A stretch of 64,000 nt of DNA from JAWKXU01 sp020446465. GTDB lineage: Bacteria > Pseudomonadota > Alphaproteobacteria > Sphingomonadales > Sphingomonadaceae. Within the stretch, counting starts at the first letter, position 1; each line of letters starts with the position of its first letter. Where the stretch lies: positions 558,001 through 622,000 of the forward strand of contig JAWKXU010000001.1 in assembly GCA_041396845.1 (NCBI GenBank), given 5' to 3'. Shown one piece after another: positions 51,394 to 59,957 of this stretch. Made by a program: the position numbers and the translations under genes. Below the pieces are notes generated by a model that saw only the letters and a list, made by a program, of their open reading frames with translations, had not been told where the DNA came from and did not search any database.

Positions 51394-53013
51394 ATGTCGC
51401 AATCTGTAGACATTATCGTGGTCGGTGCAGGCTTCGCAGGTCTGAGGGCCCTTTACACATTTCGCGAACTTGGTTTTACCGTCAAGGTGCTTGAGCGCGA
51501 CGATGAAATAGGCGGTGTCTGGAATTTTAATCGCTATCCAGGCGCGCGCTGCGACGTGGAAAGTTTCGATTATTCCTACCGTTTCTCCAGGGAGCTTGAG
51601 CAGGAATGGCGATGGAGTGAGCGTTATGCGCAACAACCTGAAATTCTGGAATATATCCGCCATGTGGCGGATCGGTTCGATCTGCGGCGTGATATCGAAC
51701 TCAACACGAGTGTGATGCGCACGGAGTTTGATGAAACTGCCTCGCGATGGACAGTCGATTCTGATGATGGCCGGAGCTGGAATGCAAAGTATCTGATACT
51801 TGCCATGGGGCAGCTTTCGACACCTAAAGGCACGGTTTATCCGGGCCAGGACGATTTCGATGGGCAGGTTATTTACAGCGCACAATGGCCGCGTGATGGC
51901 GTGGACTATGCCGGTAAACGCATTGCAATTATCGGCACCGGGTCGTCTGGTGTGCAGATGACGCCGGTGATCGCAAAGACGGCAAAACACCTCACAGTGT
52001 TTCAGCGAACGGCCAATTACTCCATTCCCGCAGCCAATGCACCTATGAGTGACGAAGAAGATGCTGCGGTGAAGGCTAACTATGCCGAACGGCGCGATCA
52101 GGCGAGAAACTCACCCAGTGGTCTTGGCTTTGTGCCTGATCGCAGGTCGGCCAGCGAAGTTCCCATGGACGAGCGTGAAGAGGCGTTTGAAAAGGCCTGG
52201 CATCGGCTGGGATTTGGTTTTGCATTGGTTTTTAAGGATATTCTTCTGGATGAAAAGTCCAATGCGATCGCATCGGACTTTGTGCGACGAAAGATTGCCG
52301 AAAAAGTTAAAGATCCTTGGACCCGTGAAAAGCTGACGCCGTGCAAATTTCCCTTTGGCACCCGCCGGATTTCGGTGGATGGCGGTTACTTCGAAGCCTT
52401 CAATCGCGATAACGTCGAACTGGTTGATATATCCGAGACTCCTATAGAGAGCTTCAGCAAGACCGGCATCAAGACAACCGACGGCATCTTCGATTTTGAC
52501 ATCGTTATTTATGCGACGGGTTTTGATGCTTTCACAGGTTCACTGTTCAAACCTCTGATCATGGGTAAAGACGGGCTGACGCTGAAGGAAAAATGGGCGA
52601 ACGGACCCGTGACCCAGCTAGGGCTGGCGGTGAACGGCTTTCCCAACATGTTCATTATTCAGGGACCGGGCAGCCCGTCCTTGCTGGCCAATGTTCTGCT
52701 GTCAGCAGAGGACCAGATTGATTGGCTTGCTACGCTGCTGACCAAGGCCCGTGACGAGAATATTGATCAGGTTGAAGCGACGCATCAGGCTGAGCTTGAT
52801 TGGGTTGACTATGTAAACGAGCGGGCAAAGGAAACACTCTACTTACAGACGCCCTCGTTTTACAATGGAGCAGAAATGCCAGGAAAACCGCGTGTTTTCA
52901 TGCCATATTCGGGCGGGGTGCGCCATTATCGTCTGATGATGGAGCGTTGCGCCGAGAAAGGTTACGAAGGCTTTGATCTCCGGCGTGAGCCAGCGCAGGC
53001 GATTATAGACTGA
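51394..53013 (+). CDS. Baeyer-Villiger-type flavin monooxygenase with altered signature
   Basis: A 539-residue FAD/NADPH monooxygenase of cyclohexanone-monooxygenase size. The first Rossmann motif is GAGFAG (11-16), the segment FNRYPGARCDVES is typical of type I enzymes, and the second Rossmann motif is GTGSSG. The signature FxGxxxHxxxWP reads FDGQVIYSAQWP (155-166), with Tyr161 in place of the hallmark His. The reaction is probably oxygenation of a ketone, but the substitution leaves other monooxygenations open. ATG 51394 has AAAGGGAG six bases before it. It stands alone, downstream of a TetR gene and a MITE-like element. Confidence 0.88.
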   Translation: MSQSVDIIVVGAGFAGLRALYTFRELGFTVKVLERDDEIGGVWNFNRYPGARCDVESFDYSYRFSRELEQEWRWSERYAQQPEILEYIRHVADRFDLRRDIELNTSVMRTEFDETASRWTVDSDDGRSWNAKYLILAMGQLSTPKGTVYPGQDDFDGQVIYSAQWPRDGVDYAGKRIAIIGTGSSGVQMTPVIAKTAKHLTVFQRTANYSIPAANAPMSDEEDAAVKANYAERRDQARNSPSGLGFVPDRRSASEVPMDEREEAFEKAWHRLGFGFALVFKDILLDEKSNAIASDFVRRKIAEKVKDPWTREKLTPCKFPFGTRRISVDGGYFEAFNRDNVELVDISETPIESFSKTGIKTTDGIFDFDIVIYATGFDAFTGSLFKPLIMGKDGLTLKEKWANGPVTQLGLAVNGFPNMFIIQGPGSPSLLANVLLSAEDQIDWLATLLTKARDENIDQVEATHQAELDWVDYVNERAKETLYLQTPSFYNGAEMPGKPRVFMPYSGGVRHYRLMMERCAEKGYEGFDLRREPAQAIID

Positions 53014-53091
53014 CGCTGATTGCTTGCCTCTCCTGTCAGCAGGCCTGATAACGGATGTTTGAGCACGAGTGACAAGCCAAGGTAGTGAATT

Positions 53092-53529
53092 TCAAATGAC
53101 CTGATGGTCAAGAGGAGTCTGGCGCAGGTGCTGTTCCAGCTCATGCCAATCTGCACCGCGCCCCAAAAGCAGTGCCTGCTTTTGAAGATTGCGAAACCGG
53201 CCCAGAACCTCGTTGCCGAAGTCGGTTACTTTTGCACCACCGCGGGCGCCGCCATCCGTCATGGTGGCGATCAGTGGTTGCTCCCAGCAGCGGTTCATCG
53301 TGTCGACAAGAAGCCATGCCCTGCGGTAGCTCATTCCGATCGCGCGGGCTGCCGCAGAAATTGACCCATTGCACGCAATGGCTTCCAGCAAGTCTGCCTT
53401 GCCCGGACCCATGGCGATTTCGCTGCCGCACATGATCTGGATCTTGATCTTGAGGAATGTTGCACCAGCCATGGCGCGTGTGTGCACCATTGCCAAACGG
53501 CCTGCAACACTGCCTGCCTGCGCAGTCAT
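53092..53529 (-). CDS. ModE N-terminal-type winged-helix regulator
   Basis: A 145-residue protein with one ModE-type winged helix. The segment GPGKADLLEAIACNGSISAAARAIGMSYRRAW (about residues 41-73) is characteristic, and the second half GGARGGAKVTDFG-like wing follows. The molybdate-binding TOBE domains of full ModE are missing, as in many short ModE-like regulators, so metal sensing is doubtful. The start is uncertain; in-frame ATG codons at 53490 and 53472 would remove a poorly conserved N-terminus. Its target is unknown. It is convergent with the monooxygenase gene and followed by no clear terminator. Confidence 0.82.
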   Translation of the reverse strand: MTAQAGSVAGRLAMVHTRAMAGATFLKIKIQIMCGSEIAMGPGKADLLEAIACNGSISAAARAIGMSYRRAWLLVDTMNRCWEQPLIATMTDGGARGGAKVTDFGNEVLGRFRNLQKQALLLGRGADWHELEQHLRQTPLDHQVI

Positions 53530-53555
53530 TCAATGCGAACGGGAGCGAAAAATAA

Positions 53556-53846
53556 TCAGGCGTTTGCCTGTGCGAGCAGCACCTGAAACTGTGAGTTTCC
53601 TTCGCGCAGCTTCTTTACCTCGACATATTCTGGTGAATGCCAGAAGCGTTCGGCTGCTTCCATGGACGGGAACGTCAGGACGCCGACTGTGTGCCATGGC
53701 CAGTCTCCTTCCAGCACGACGGGTGGCGTTCCCCGGCCGACCAGCTTGCCGCCATGTTCGGCAATGAGCGGCTGAACCGCTTCGACATAGGCTGCAAACG
53801 CGTCGGGATCATCAATGCGCGCGGTGACAATGAGATATGCAGTCAT
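53556..53846 (-). CDS. DUF1330-family protein
   Basis: A 96-residue protein with the ferredoxin-like DUF1330 pattern: YLIVTARIDDPDAFAAY at the start, GGKLVGRG in the middle, and FPSMEAAERFWHSPEY with the conserved aromatic pair towards the end. DUF1330 proteins are small dimeric alpha-beta barrel proteins, mostly of unknown function, sometimes fused or linked to monooxygenases. It lies 26 bases before the ModE-like gene on the same strand and may be cotranscribed with it. Confidence 0.88.
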   Translation of the reverse strand: MTAYLIVTARIDDPDAFAAYVEAVQPLIAEHGGKLVGRGTPPVVLEGDWPWHTVGVLTFPSMEAAERFWHSPEYVEVKKLREGNSQFQVLLAQANA

Positions 53847-54114
53847 GTTTGGTGATCCTCGCTTTCAGTAAGCCCGGCTCTCCCGTCCGGAATTGTTGAT
53901 GTATTTGAAATTACGGTAATTTTTACTGGGTTACAACCCACCTTTTCTTGCTCTGTGGCTTTATGGTCACAACGTCATGCAAATGTTGATGAAAAAGCAC
54001 ATAGAACGGATACGTAAATAGCCAAATAGAATGCAAAATGGTATTTAACAAAGTGCGGGCCGTTAGAGTCCGAGTTTGGGTTTGACATTAATTTTGTCAT
54101 CAGAGGGGAAAATC
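53847..54114. other. divergent promoter region of DUF1330 gene and receptor 2
   Basis: These 268 bases between the divergent DUF1330 and receptor 2 genes show no gene. TTGACA near 54081 could be a -35 hexamer, but it is so close to the ATG at 54115 that I do not rely on it. The region is AT-rich. Confidence 0.4.
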
Positions 54115-56739
54115 ATGAACTTTCGCAATGTATTACTTGCAAGTTCCGCGACTGTGGCTGCACTTGTTCCTGGCCTGGCCTATGCCCAGAATGCGAACGA
54201 GATCGTCGTTACCGCGAACAAGCGCGAACAGAACCTCAACGATGTCGGGCTGACTGTCACGGCGATTGGCAGCGAAGCGCTGAAAAATCGTGGCGTTGCA
54301 TCGCTGGAAGACGTCGCCAACGTAGCGCCGGGTCTCATTTATACTCCGTCGACCAACAATACGCCGATTTTCACACTTCGCGGTATCGGCTTCAACGAAA
54401 GTTCTATTGGTGTTTATCCGGCGGTCAGCGTCTATGTGGACCAGATTCCGCTCCCGTTCCCGGTGCTGGCATCGCATTCCGCCTATGATCTGGAACGCAT
54501 CGAAGTTCTGAAAGGTCCGCAGGGCACGCTATTCGGCCAAAACTCTACTGGCGGTGCAATCAACTATATCGCTGCAGGGCCGACCGAAACGCTCGAAGCT
54601 GGCGGTGACATTAGCTATGGCCGCTTCAATGCGATTGAGGGTAATGCCTATATAAGCGGGCCGATCGGTGATGCTGCCGGGTTCCGCCTTGCCGTCAATG
54701 GGAAAAATTCGGACGACTGGCAGAAATCGGCAACCCGGGATCTGACCAACGGTTCTGAATCCTATATCGCTGGTCGCCTGACTCTGGACGTCAAACCGAG
54801 CGATACGATCAATTTGCGCTTTACGGCCAATGGCTGGAAGGACAAGTCCGATCCGCAGGCGCAGCAGCTCATTGCCGTGCATGAACAGCAAGGGCAAGGT
54901 GGCGACAGGTCCAACGATGCGCCTCAGCTTGTCGATCCGGTGCGCAACGCATTCAGCCCGCCCTTGATTCCGGGTGGGGCATCAGCCCAGCTAACTTACC
55001 CGTTCCCCAAGCTGAATTCGCGAACAGCGGATTGGAGCGAGTGTGAAATTGACCCGAACACTGCACCTGCCGGGCCGGACGGCGTGGCCGATGTGGCGCA
55101 GGCAAGCTGCACCGAGTTCGGGCCGCGTAATGATCGTGATTTCTGGCAGCTCGCCATGCGTGCCGATATCGAAATAGGGTCTCTTACACTGACGTCGCTT
55201 ACGTCCTACGGCAAGTTCACGCAGGATAGCCGGTTTGATGGTGACGGGATGTCTCTGGTTGGTTTCGATATTCAGCAGGCAATCGGCTCGATCAAGACAT
55301 TCAACCAGGAACTGCGCCTTGCCAATGATCCAACCAGCAGGATTCGCTGGGTTGTTGGTGCGAACTATGAAAAGAGCAAGACGCTTGAAGATCAGGTTCT
55401 TCGCTATTGGGCCAACACCAATTATTATGCGAATAACCTTTATATCAACCATTCGGGTGACTTGCTGAAGCAGGACATCGAAAACATTGCAGTTTTCGGA
55501 AATCTTGAATTCGATGTGACTGACCGGCTCACTTTGAAGGCCGCCGGTCGTTACACGGACACCAAAAATCAGGTGCTCAACGCAGCTTACAACGGCCCGA
55601 ACGGCAACGTAAACAAGTTGTTCAATGTTTTGGGCGGTGTGTTTGGCGGAAACGTTTTCGATCCGATCGCGCCGGAAGACAGTTATACGCTTAACAATGT
55701 CGGAACAGGCCCCGCATCTCTGGATAATGTATCGGGCGACATTTCTATCATTTCCCCGTTACAGTGGGGGAACCTGGGGCTTGGCGTTCCCGGCATCCCG
55801 TTTCAAGCAAAGCTGGCGCAGGACAATGTATCCTGGCGTTTTGGGCTTGATTACAAGGTCAACCCTGACGTCTTGCTCTATGCCAACGTTTCGCGCGGCT
55901 TCAAGGCGGGTAGCTTCCCGGCGCTTGCCGCTGCGGCCTATACTTCGCTGTTGCCAGTAACCCAGGAAAAGGTGACGGCTTACGAAGCGGGCGTGAAGGC
56001 CGGATTCGCCGATGGTCTTGTCCAGTTTAACGCTGCTGGCTTTTACATGGATTATCGTGACAAACAGGTGAAGGGCAAACTGTTCGACCTGATTTTCGGC
56101 ACGCTGGATACGCTGGTCAACGTGCCCAAGTCGCGCATCTATGGTTTCGAGGCTGATGTGACGGTGCGCCCGACCGATGGGCTGACCATCAGCGGTGCCG
56201 TCACATATCTGGATTCCAAGATTCAGGACTTTGTCGGTTACGATATCTTCGGCGGTGTTGATAACAACTTCGACCCGCGGCCTGGCGACTTTGACTCATC
56301 CGGCCTTACTGCAAACATCGAAGACATGAGCGGAGTGCGCCTGCCTTACACGCCGAAGTGGGCCGGCTCTGTCAATGTCGATTACCGCCATGAGCTTGCC
56401 AGTGGTGGTGCGCCCTTCGTTGGCTTCACGGTCAGCGCCCGCTCTAACCAGAGCGCGGCGATCGGAGGGGACGACACTACATTGCCGCTTGGCCCGAACC
56501 GTCGTTACCGCATTGCTGATGGAGTTGGCCTCTACCCCTACACGATTGATGGCTACGCCACTGTCGATGCGCGGCTTGGCTATGAAGCGGCGGAAGGGCG
56601 TTGGAAAGTCATGCTCTGGGGCAAGAACATTTTTGACAAGTATTACTGGACGGCTGTTATCCCGTCGAGCGATAGCTCTGCGCGTCTTACCGGTCGCCCG
56701 GCAACCTATGGTGTGACGTTCGGTTTCAAGTTCCAGTAA
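54115..56739 (+). CDS. TonB-dependent outer-membrane receptor 2
   Basis: An 874-residue receptor. The signal peptide ends near AYAQ (about residue 24), followed by the TonB-box region EIVVTANKR, the plug motif KGPQGTLFGQNSTGG, and a long barrel that includes SRGFKAGSFPA. The ATG at 54115 has GAGGGGA upstream and gives a proper signal peptide. The barrel has large insertions compared with receptor 1 and ends with Gln after FGFKF rather than the usual terminal Phe. The ligand is unknown. A hairpin terminator follows, so it is probably monocistronic. Confidence 0.92.
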   Translation: MNFRNVLLASSATVAALVPGLAYAQNANEIVVTANKREQNLNDVGLTVTAIGSEALKNRGVASLEDVANVAPGLIYTPSTNNTPIFTLRGIGFNESSIGVYPAVSVYVDQIPLPFPVLASHSAYDLERIEVLKGPQGTLFGQNSTGGAINYIAAGPTETLEAGGDISYGRFNAIEGNAYISGPIGDAAGFRLAVNGKNSDDWQKSATRDLTNGSESYIAGRLTLDVKPSDTINLRFTANGWKDKSDPQAQQLIAVHEQQGQGGDRSNDAPQLVDPVRNAFSPPLIPGGASAQLTYPFPKLNSRTADWSECEIDPNTAPAGPDGVADVAQASCTEFGPRNDRDFWQLAMRADIEIGSLTLTSLTSYGKFTQDSRFDGDGMSLVGFDIQQAIGSIKTFNQELRLANDPTSRIRWVVGANYEKSKTLEDQVLRYWANTNYYANNLYINHSGDLLKQDIENIAVFGNLEFDVTDRLTLKAAGRYTDTKNQVLNAAYNGPNGNVNKLFNVLGGVFGGNVFDPIAPEDSYTLNNVGTGPASLDNVSGDISIISPLQWGNLGLGVPGIPFQAKLAQDNVSWRFGLDYKVNPDVLLYANVSRGFKAGSFPALAAAAYTSLLPVTQEKVTAYEAGVKAGFADGLVQFNAAGFYMDYRDKQVKGKLFDLIFGTLDTLVNVPKSRIYGFEADVTVRPTDGLTISGAVTYLDSKIQDFVGYDIFGGVDNNFDPRPGDFDSSGLTANIEDMSGVRLPYTPKWAGSVNVDYRHELASGGAPFVGFTVSARSNQSAAIGGDDTTLPLGPNRRYRIADGVGLYPYTIDGYATVDARLGYEAAEGRWKVMLWGKNIFDKYYWTAVIPSSDSSARLTGRPATYGVTFGFKFQ

Positions 56740-56761
56740 TTCAATTACGAATCAGAAAAGG

Positions 56762-56791
56762 CAGGCGCGGTCCCGGTGGATCGCGCCTGTT
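56762..56791 (+). terminator. terminator-like hairpin after receptor 2
   Basis: CAGGCGCG (56762-56769) and CGCGCCTG (56782-56789) form an 8-bp stem 22 bases after the receptor stop. Only a short T-run follows, so termination may be partial. Confidence 0.55.
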
Positions 56792-56877
56792 GCTGTGTGC
56801 AAGAACAGCAGGAGACAGGCCGCCCCCGATGTGCTTATGGTTCTGACAATGCAGTAACACGACTTGGGAGAGAAGAT

Positions 56878-57885
56878 TTGCGTGCACTTTGCAGTATAGC
56901 GCCGGGAGACTGGAAAACTCTTGAAATATGCGATCTGCCGGCACCTTCCTGTGGGGCCGGGGAAGTGCGGGTTCGTGTTGCCTGCTCGGCAGTCAATTAT
57001 CCCGATGCCCTGCTGATTGAGGATCGTTATCAGTTCCGGCCAGAACGGCCGTTTGCGCCAGGGTGTGAAATCAGCGGCACAATCATCGAAACCGGTGAGG
57101 GTGTTGAAGATCTCGCGGCGGGAATGCGCGTACTGGGCGTTGCGGTTGGTGGGGGCGGGATGGCAGAGGAAATCGTTCTGCCCGCGACCAATGTCGTGCC
57201 CATTCCCGATGATGTGCCGTTCGATGTCGCAGCCGCCCTGATCTTGACTTACGGGACAGTCTGGCATGGGTTGGTTGAACGCGGCAATATCAAGCCCGGT
57301 CACTCGCTGCTGGTCCTGGGCGCTGCTGGTGGCGTGGGGTCAGCATGTATCGAATTGGGCAAGGCGCTGGGGGCGCGTGTTGTGGCCGGTGTGTCAAGCG
57401 AGGAAAAAGCACAAGTCGCGCGCAAACTGGGTGCGGACGATGTGCTGATCTATCCGCGCGCACCGCTCGACAAGGATGCGCGAAAGGCGCTTGGCCAAGA
57501 ACTGAAGAAACTTGCGCCCAATGGGTTCGATCTCGTGTTCGATCCGCTCGGCGGTGATTATGTGGACCCGGCATTACGTGCGATCGGGTGGCAGGGACGT
57601 TACCTCGTCGTAGGTTTCCTCGCGGACATTGGCGCCGTTCCGATGAACCTTCTTCTCCTTAAAGGATGTGATATGGTGGGCGTTTTTTATGGTGACCACC
57701 TTAATCGCAACGCGGCGGCCCTGCGCGAGCACGCTGGGGAACTGTTTAACCTGTGCAGGGACGGCAAGATTGCGCCGTTGATTTCAGCGCGCTTCCCTCT
57801 GGAAGAGGGCGGCAAGGCAATTGCTGCGCTCGCAGAGCGCAAGGCAGTAGGCAAGGTCGTCGTGACTGTCAGCGATCAGGGCTGA
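56878..57885 (+). CDS. NADPH:quinone reductase-like (zinc-free MDR) oxidoreductase
   Basis: A 335-residue medium-chain reductase of the quinone-oxidoreductase type. The substrate domain has VNYPDALLIEDRYQ and PFAPGCEISGTI; the nucleotide domain has GAAGGVGSACIELGKALG. The zinc-ligand cysteines of true alcohol dehydrogenases are absent. The TTG start at 56878 is supported by GGGAG seven bases upstream, and homologues start at about this point; an ATG far upstream lies in the terminator hairpin. Likely reactions are NADPH-dependent reduction of an enone, quinone or enoyl-CoA. It is convergent with the luciferase-like gene. Confidence 0.85.
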   Translation: MRALCSIAPGDWKTLEICDLPAPSCGAGEVRVRVACSAVNYPDALLIEDRYQFRPERPFAPGCEISGTIIETGEGVEDLAAGMRVLGVAVGGGGMAEEIVLPATNVVPIPDDVPFDVAAALILTYGTVWHGLVERGNIKPGHSLLVLGAAGGVGSACIELGKALGARVVAGVSSEEKAQVARKLGADDVLIYPRAPLDKDARKALGQELKKLAPNGFDLVFDPLGGDYVDPALRAIGWQGRYLVVGFLADIGAVPMNLLLLKGCDMVGVFYGDHLNRNAAALREHAGELFNLCRDGKIAPLISARFPLEEGGKAIAALAERKAVGKVVVTVSDQG

Positions 57886-57902
57886 GAGTAATGCCACAGC
57901 TG

Positions 57903-57936
57903 AACGGATCGCAGATGTCGAAACCTGCGATCCGTT
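57903..57936. terminator. bidirectional hairpin between convergent genes
   Basis: AACGGATCGCA (57903-57913) and TGCGATCCGTT (57926-57936) form an 11-bp perfect stem with a 12-base loop, midway between the stops of the quinone reductase-like and luciferase-like genes. T-rich ends on both sides are short. Confidence 0.65.
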
Positions 57937-57963
57937 TGCCAGTGTAGAACCCCAATCGGGAAA

Positions 57964-59061
57964 TCAGGCACCGGCGCCTGTCGTGGCGAAAGCGTCCGTC
58001 GGCAGGGCCGGGACGATTTCCTGTGCGAGGCGTGCCATCGATTCGTTCCACGGGGTTGGATTGTCGATATAGTCGTAGCTGTAGATCAGCAGGGTGCCAA
58101 AGCCGCCGCCAAGGCCGTCTATCCACTTTTCAAATTTTTCGCGCACGGTTTCGGGCGAACCGACGATCCAGAAATTGTCGGCGAGGAAATCCGGCGTGAC
58201 ATCGGAAACGGAAAGGTTGGTGCCTTCGGTCATGGCTTCGGCAATGCCAAAGGCGTGATAAGTCGGAAGGAGGTATTCCTTCCATGCACGGCCCATGCCG
58301 CCATCCAGCGCAAGTTTGCGCGCCTCGGCATCGGTGTCGGCAATAAAGACGTCGCGAACAACGCGGTGATGGGTGCGATCACCTGCGAACCCGGCCTTGG
58401 CTGCGGACTCCCGATAGATATCAAAGTGGTCTATCAGAGCTGAATTGCTGGAGAAGACAGACGCTGGCGAATAGCCGTGCGCGCCCGCATAACGGATTGA
58501 CGGTGAGTTCGGGCTTAGCCCGGTCATCGCCATCGGCATGTGGTCGCCCCAGGGGCGCTGGTCACGGATGGGGTGGGCATCGTCACCTTCGGGCAGGCCC
58601 GCATTCCAGAATTCGCCCTGATATTTGAAAGGTTCGCCCTTCCAGACCATTTCCATGATCTTGACGGCTTCAGTCATCATCTTGTGGTTGTTGGAAATAT
58701 CTTCAAAACCACGCAATTGGGCATCGGTGGGGTATGCACCCGGCGCGACGCCCATCTGATAGCGACCTTCGAGAATGTGGCTGAGCCAGGCGGCCTGCGC
58801 GGCGAGCGTGGCCGGGTGATAATACGGCAGAAGGTGGGCAAGCGGGCCAAGTTTGATACGGTTCGTCTGGCGCGCGGCGGCGGCGATGACGAGTTCCGGG
58901 TTGGGGATCGCCTCCCAGTTCAGGGTGATATGCTCGCCGATCCAGTATTCCGAAAAGCCGACCTTGTCTGCGGTGATGGCCTGATCGACCGCCCAGTCAA
59001 ACACTTGTCCCGGCGCGCGTTCGGGCGGCAGGAACGGGGTCTGAAACATTCCAACTTCCAT
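57964..59061 (-). CDS. luciferase-like (LLM-class) flavin-dependent monooxygenase
   Basis: A 365-residue bacterial-luciferase-family oxidoreductase. The N-terminus MEVGMFQTPFLPP, the segment EYWIGEHITLNWE and RIKLGPLAHLLPYYHPATLAAQAAWL are typical of the group that includes type II Baeyer-Villiger enzymes and alkane or terpene monooxygenases. It would use FMNH2 supplied by a reductase that is not in the window. ATG 59061 is preferred because GGAG lies eight bases upstream; an earlier ATG would add 14 residues. It is divergent from a TetR gene across an inverted repeat, suggesting repression by that TetR. Confidence 0.87.
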   Translation of the reverse strand: MEVGMFQTPFLPPERAPGQVFDWAVDQAITADKVGFSEYWIGEHITLNWEAIPNPELVIAAAARQTNRIKLGPLAHLLPYYHPATLAAQAAWLSHILEGRYQMGVAPGAYPTDAQLRGFEDISNNHKMMTEAVKIMEMVWKGEPFKYQGEFWNAGLPEGDDAHPIRDQRPWGDHMPMAMTGLSPNSPSIRYAGAHGYSPASVFSSNSALIDHFDIYRESAAKAGFAGDRTHHRVVRDVFIADTDAEARKLALDGGMGRAWKEYLLPTYHAFGIAEAMTEGTNLSVSDVTPDFLADNFWIVGSPETVREKFEKWIDGLGGGFGTLLIYSYDYIDNPTPWNESMARLAQEIVPALPTDAFATTGAGA

Positions 59062-59122
59062 GGCATCATCTCCTTGTTTTCCGAATCGCTTTCGGAATAG
59101 CACAGATGTAATAATTTATCGG

Positions 59123-59150
59123 CGTATCCGTCAATAAAAATCAGGATACG
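59123..59150. promoter_or_regulatory. candidate TetR operator
   Basis: CGTATCC (59123-59129) and GGATACG (59144-59150) form a perfect 7-bp inverted repeat with a 14-base AT-rich spacer, in the middle of the 164-base gap between the divergent luciferase-like and TetR genes. TetR proteins usually bind such repeats in their own divergent promoter. Confidence 0.55.
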
Positions 59151-59225
59151 TGCTAAAAAATATCCAATAATATCACATTCGTATGATTTGTTGACTTACC
59201 GAGGGCGTTGCGACATGACTGAGCA

Positions 59226-59906
59226 ATGGCAACGAAAACCAATCCCAAGCCCAATGCCGGTGCATCGCGCATAACCACGCGCGAGCGTCTGATTATCGAG
59301 GCCGAGCGACTGTTTGGCGAAAAGGGAATCGATGGCGTGACGATGCGCATGATATGCGATGCGGCGGACCAGAAATTTGCCGGGTCTGTGCAATATCACT
59401 TCGGCGATCTGGAAAAGCTGCTCTACGCGGTTTTTGAATATCGCGAAGCGCAGTTGCAGCCGCAGCGGGAAGCAATTCTGGAGGAGATGCGCCGCCAGGG
59501 CCTGACAGGCGATTTACGGCATATCATGCGGGTGTTGTTCGAACCCAATTTCCGCATGTATGCGGACGATGGCATCATTGCCTATATGCGCTGCCATGCG
59601 GCCTATCTTGCCACTCATCGGCCGCGCGGGGTTGAACACCCTGTTGATCGGAACAGCCCTGCGACATACGCGATGCGCGAAGCGATGGATTTGCTCGATT
59701 TGCGTCTGGCTGCGCTTGGGCCTGGACATCCGGCGCGCCGCCTTGAATGTGTCGGGACGATGTTTCTGCTGGGGATGAGCGAATATGCTGCAGACCCATC
59801 ACGCTACAACATGCCGGCAGAACGCTGGTATAACGAACTGCTCGACATGATGGTGCAGGCGATTGCCGTCTTGCCGCGGCTTGATGGCCAAGGACAAGAT
59901 TTATAG
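59226..59906 (+). CDS. TetR-family transcriptional regulator
   Basis: A 226-residue regulator. The N-terminal tail is basic (KTNPKPNAGASR), then the DNA-binding helices with RLFGEKGIDGVTMRMICDAADQK and GSVQYHFGDLEKLL; the C-terminal ligand domain is of the TetR_C type found in several catabolic regulators. It is divergent from the luciferase-like gene and convergent with the thiolase operon at 61-64 kb. It probably controls the luciferase-like gene and perhaps the operon on its right; this is inferred from position and the inverted repeat. Confidence 0.9.
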   Translation: MATKTNPKPNAGASRITTRERLIIEAERLFGEKGIDGVTMRMICDAADQKFAGSVQYHFGDLEKLLYAVFEYREAQLQPQREAILEEMRRQGLTGDLRHIMRVLFEPNFRMYADDGIIAYMRCHAAYLATHRPRGVEHPVDRNSPATYAMREAMDLLDLRLAALGPGHPARRLECVGTMFLLGMSEYAADPSRYNMPAERWYNELLDMMVQAIAVLPRLDGQGQDL

Positions 59907-59957
59907 CGATTTCGCCGGTGGTGTGATGAAGTGGGGGAGCCAAGGCTCCCCGCACCT

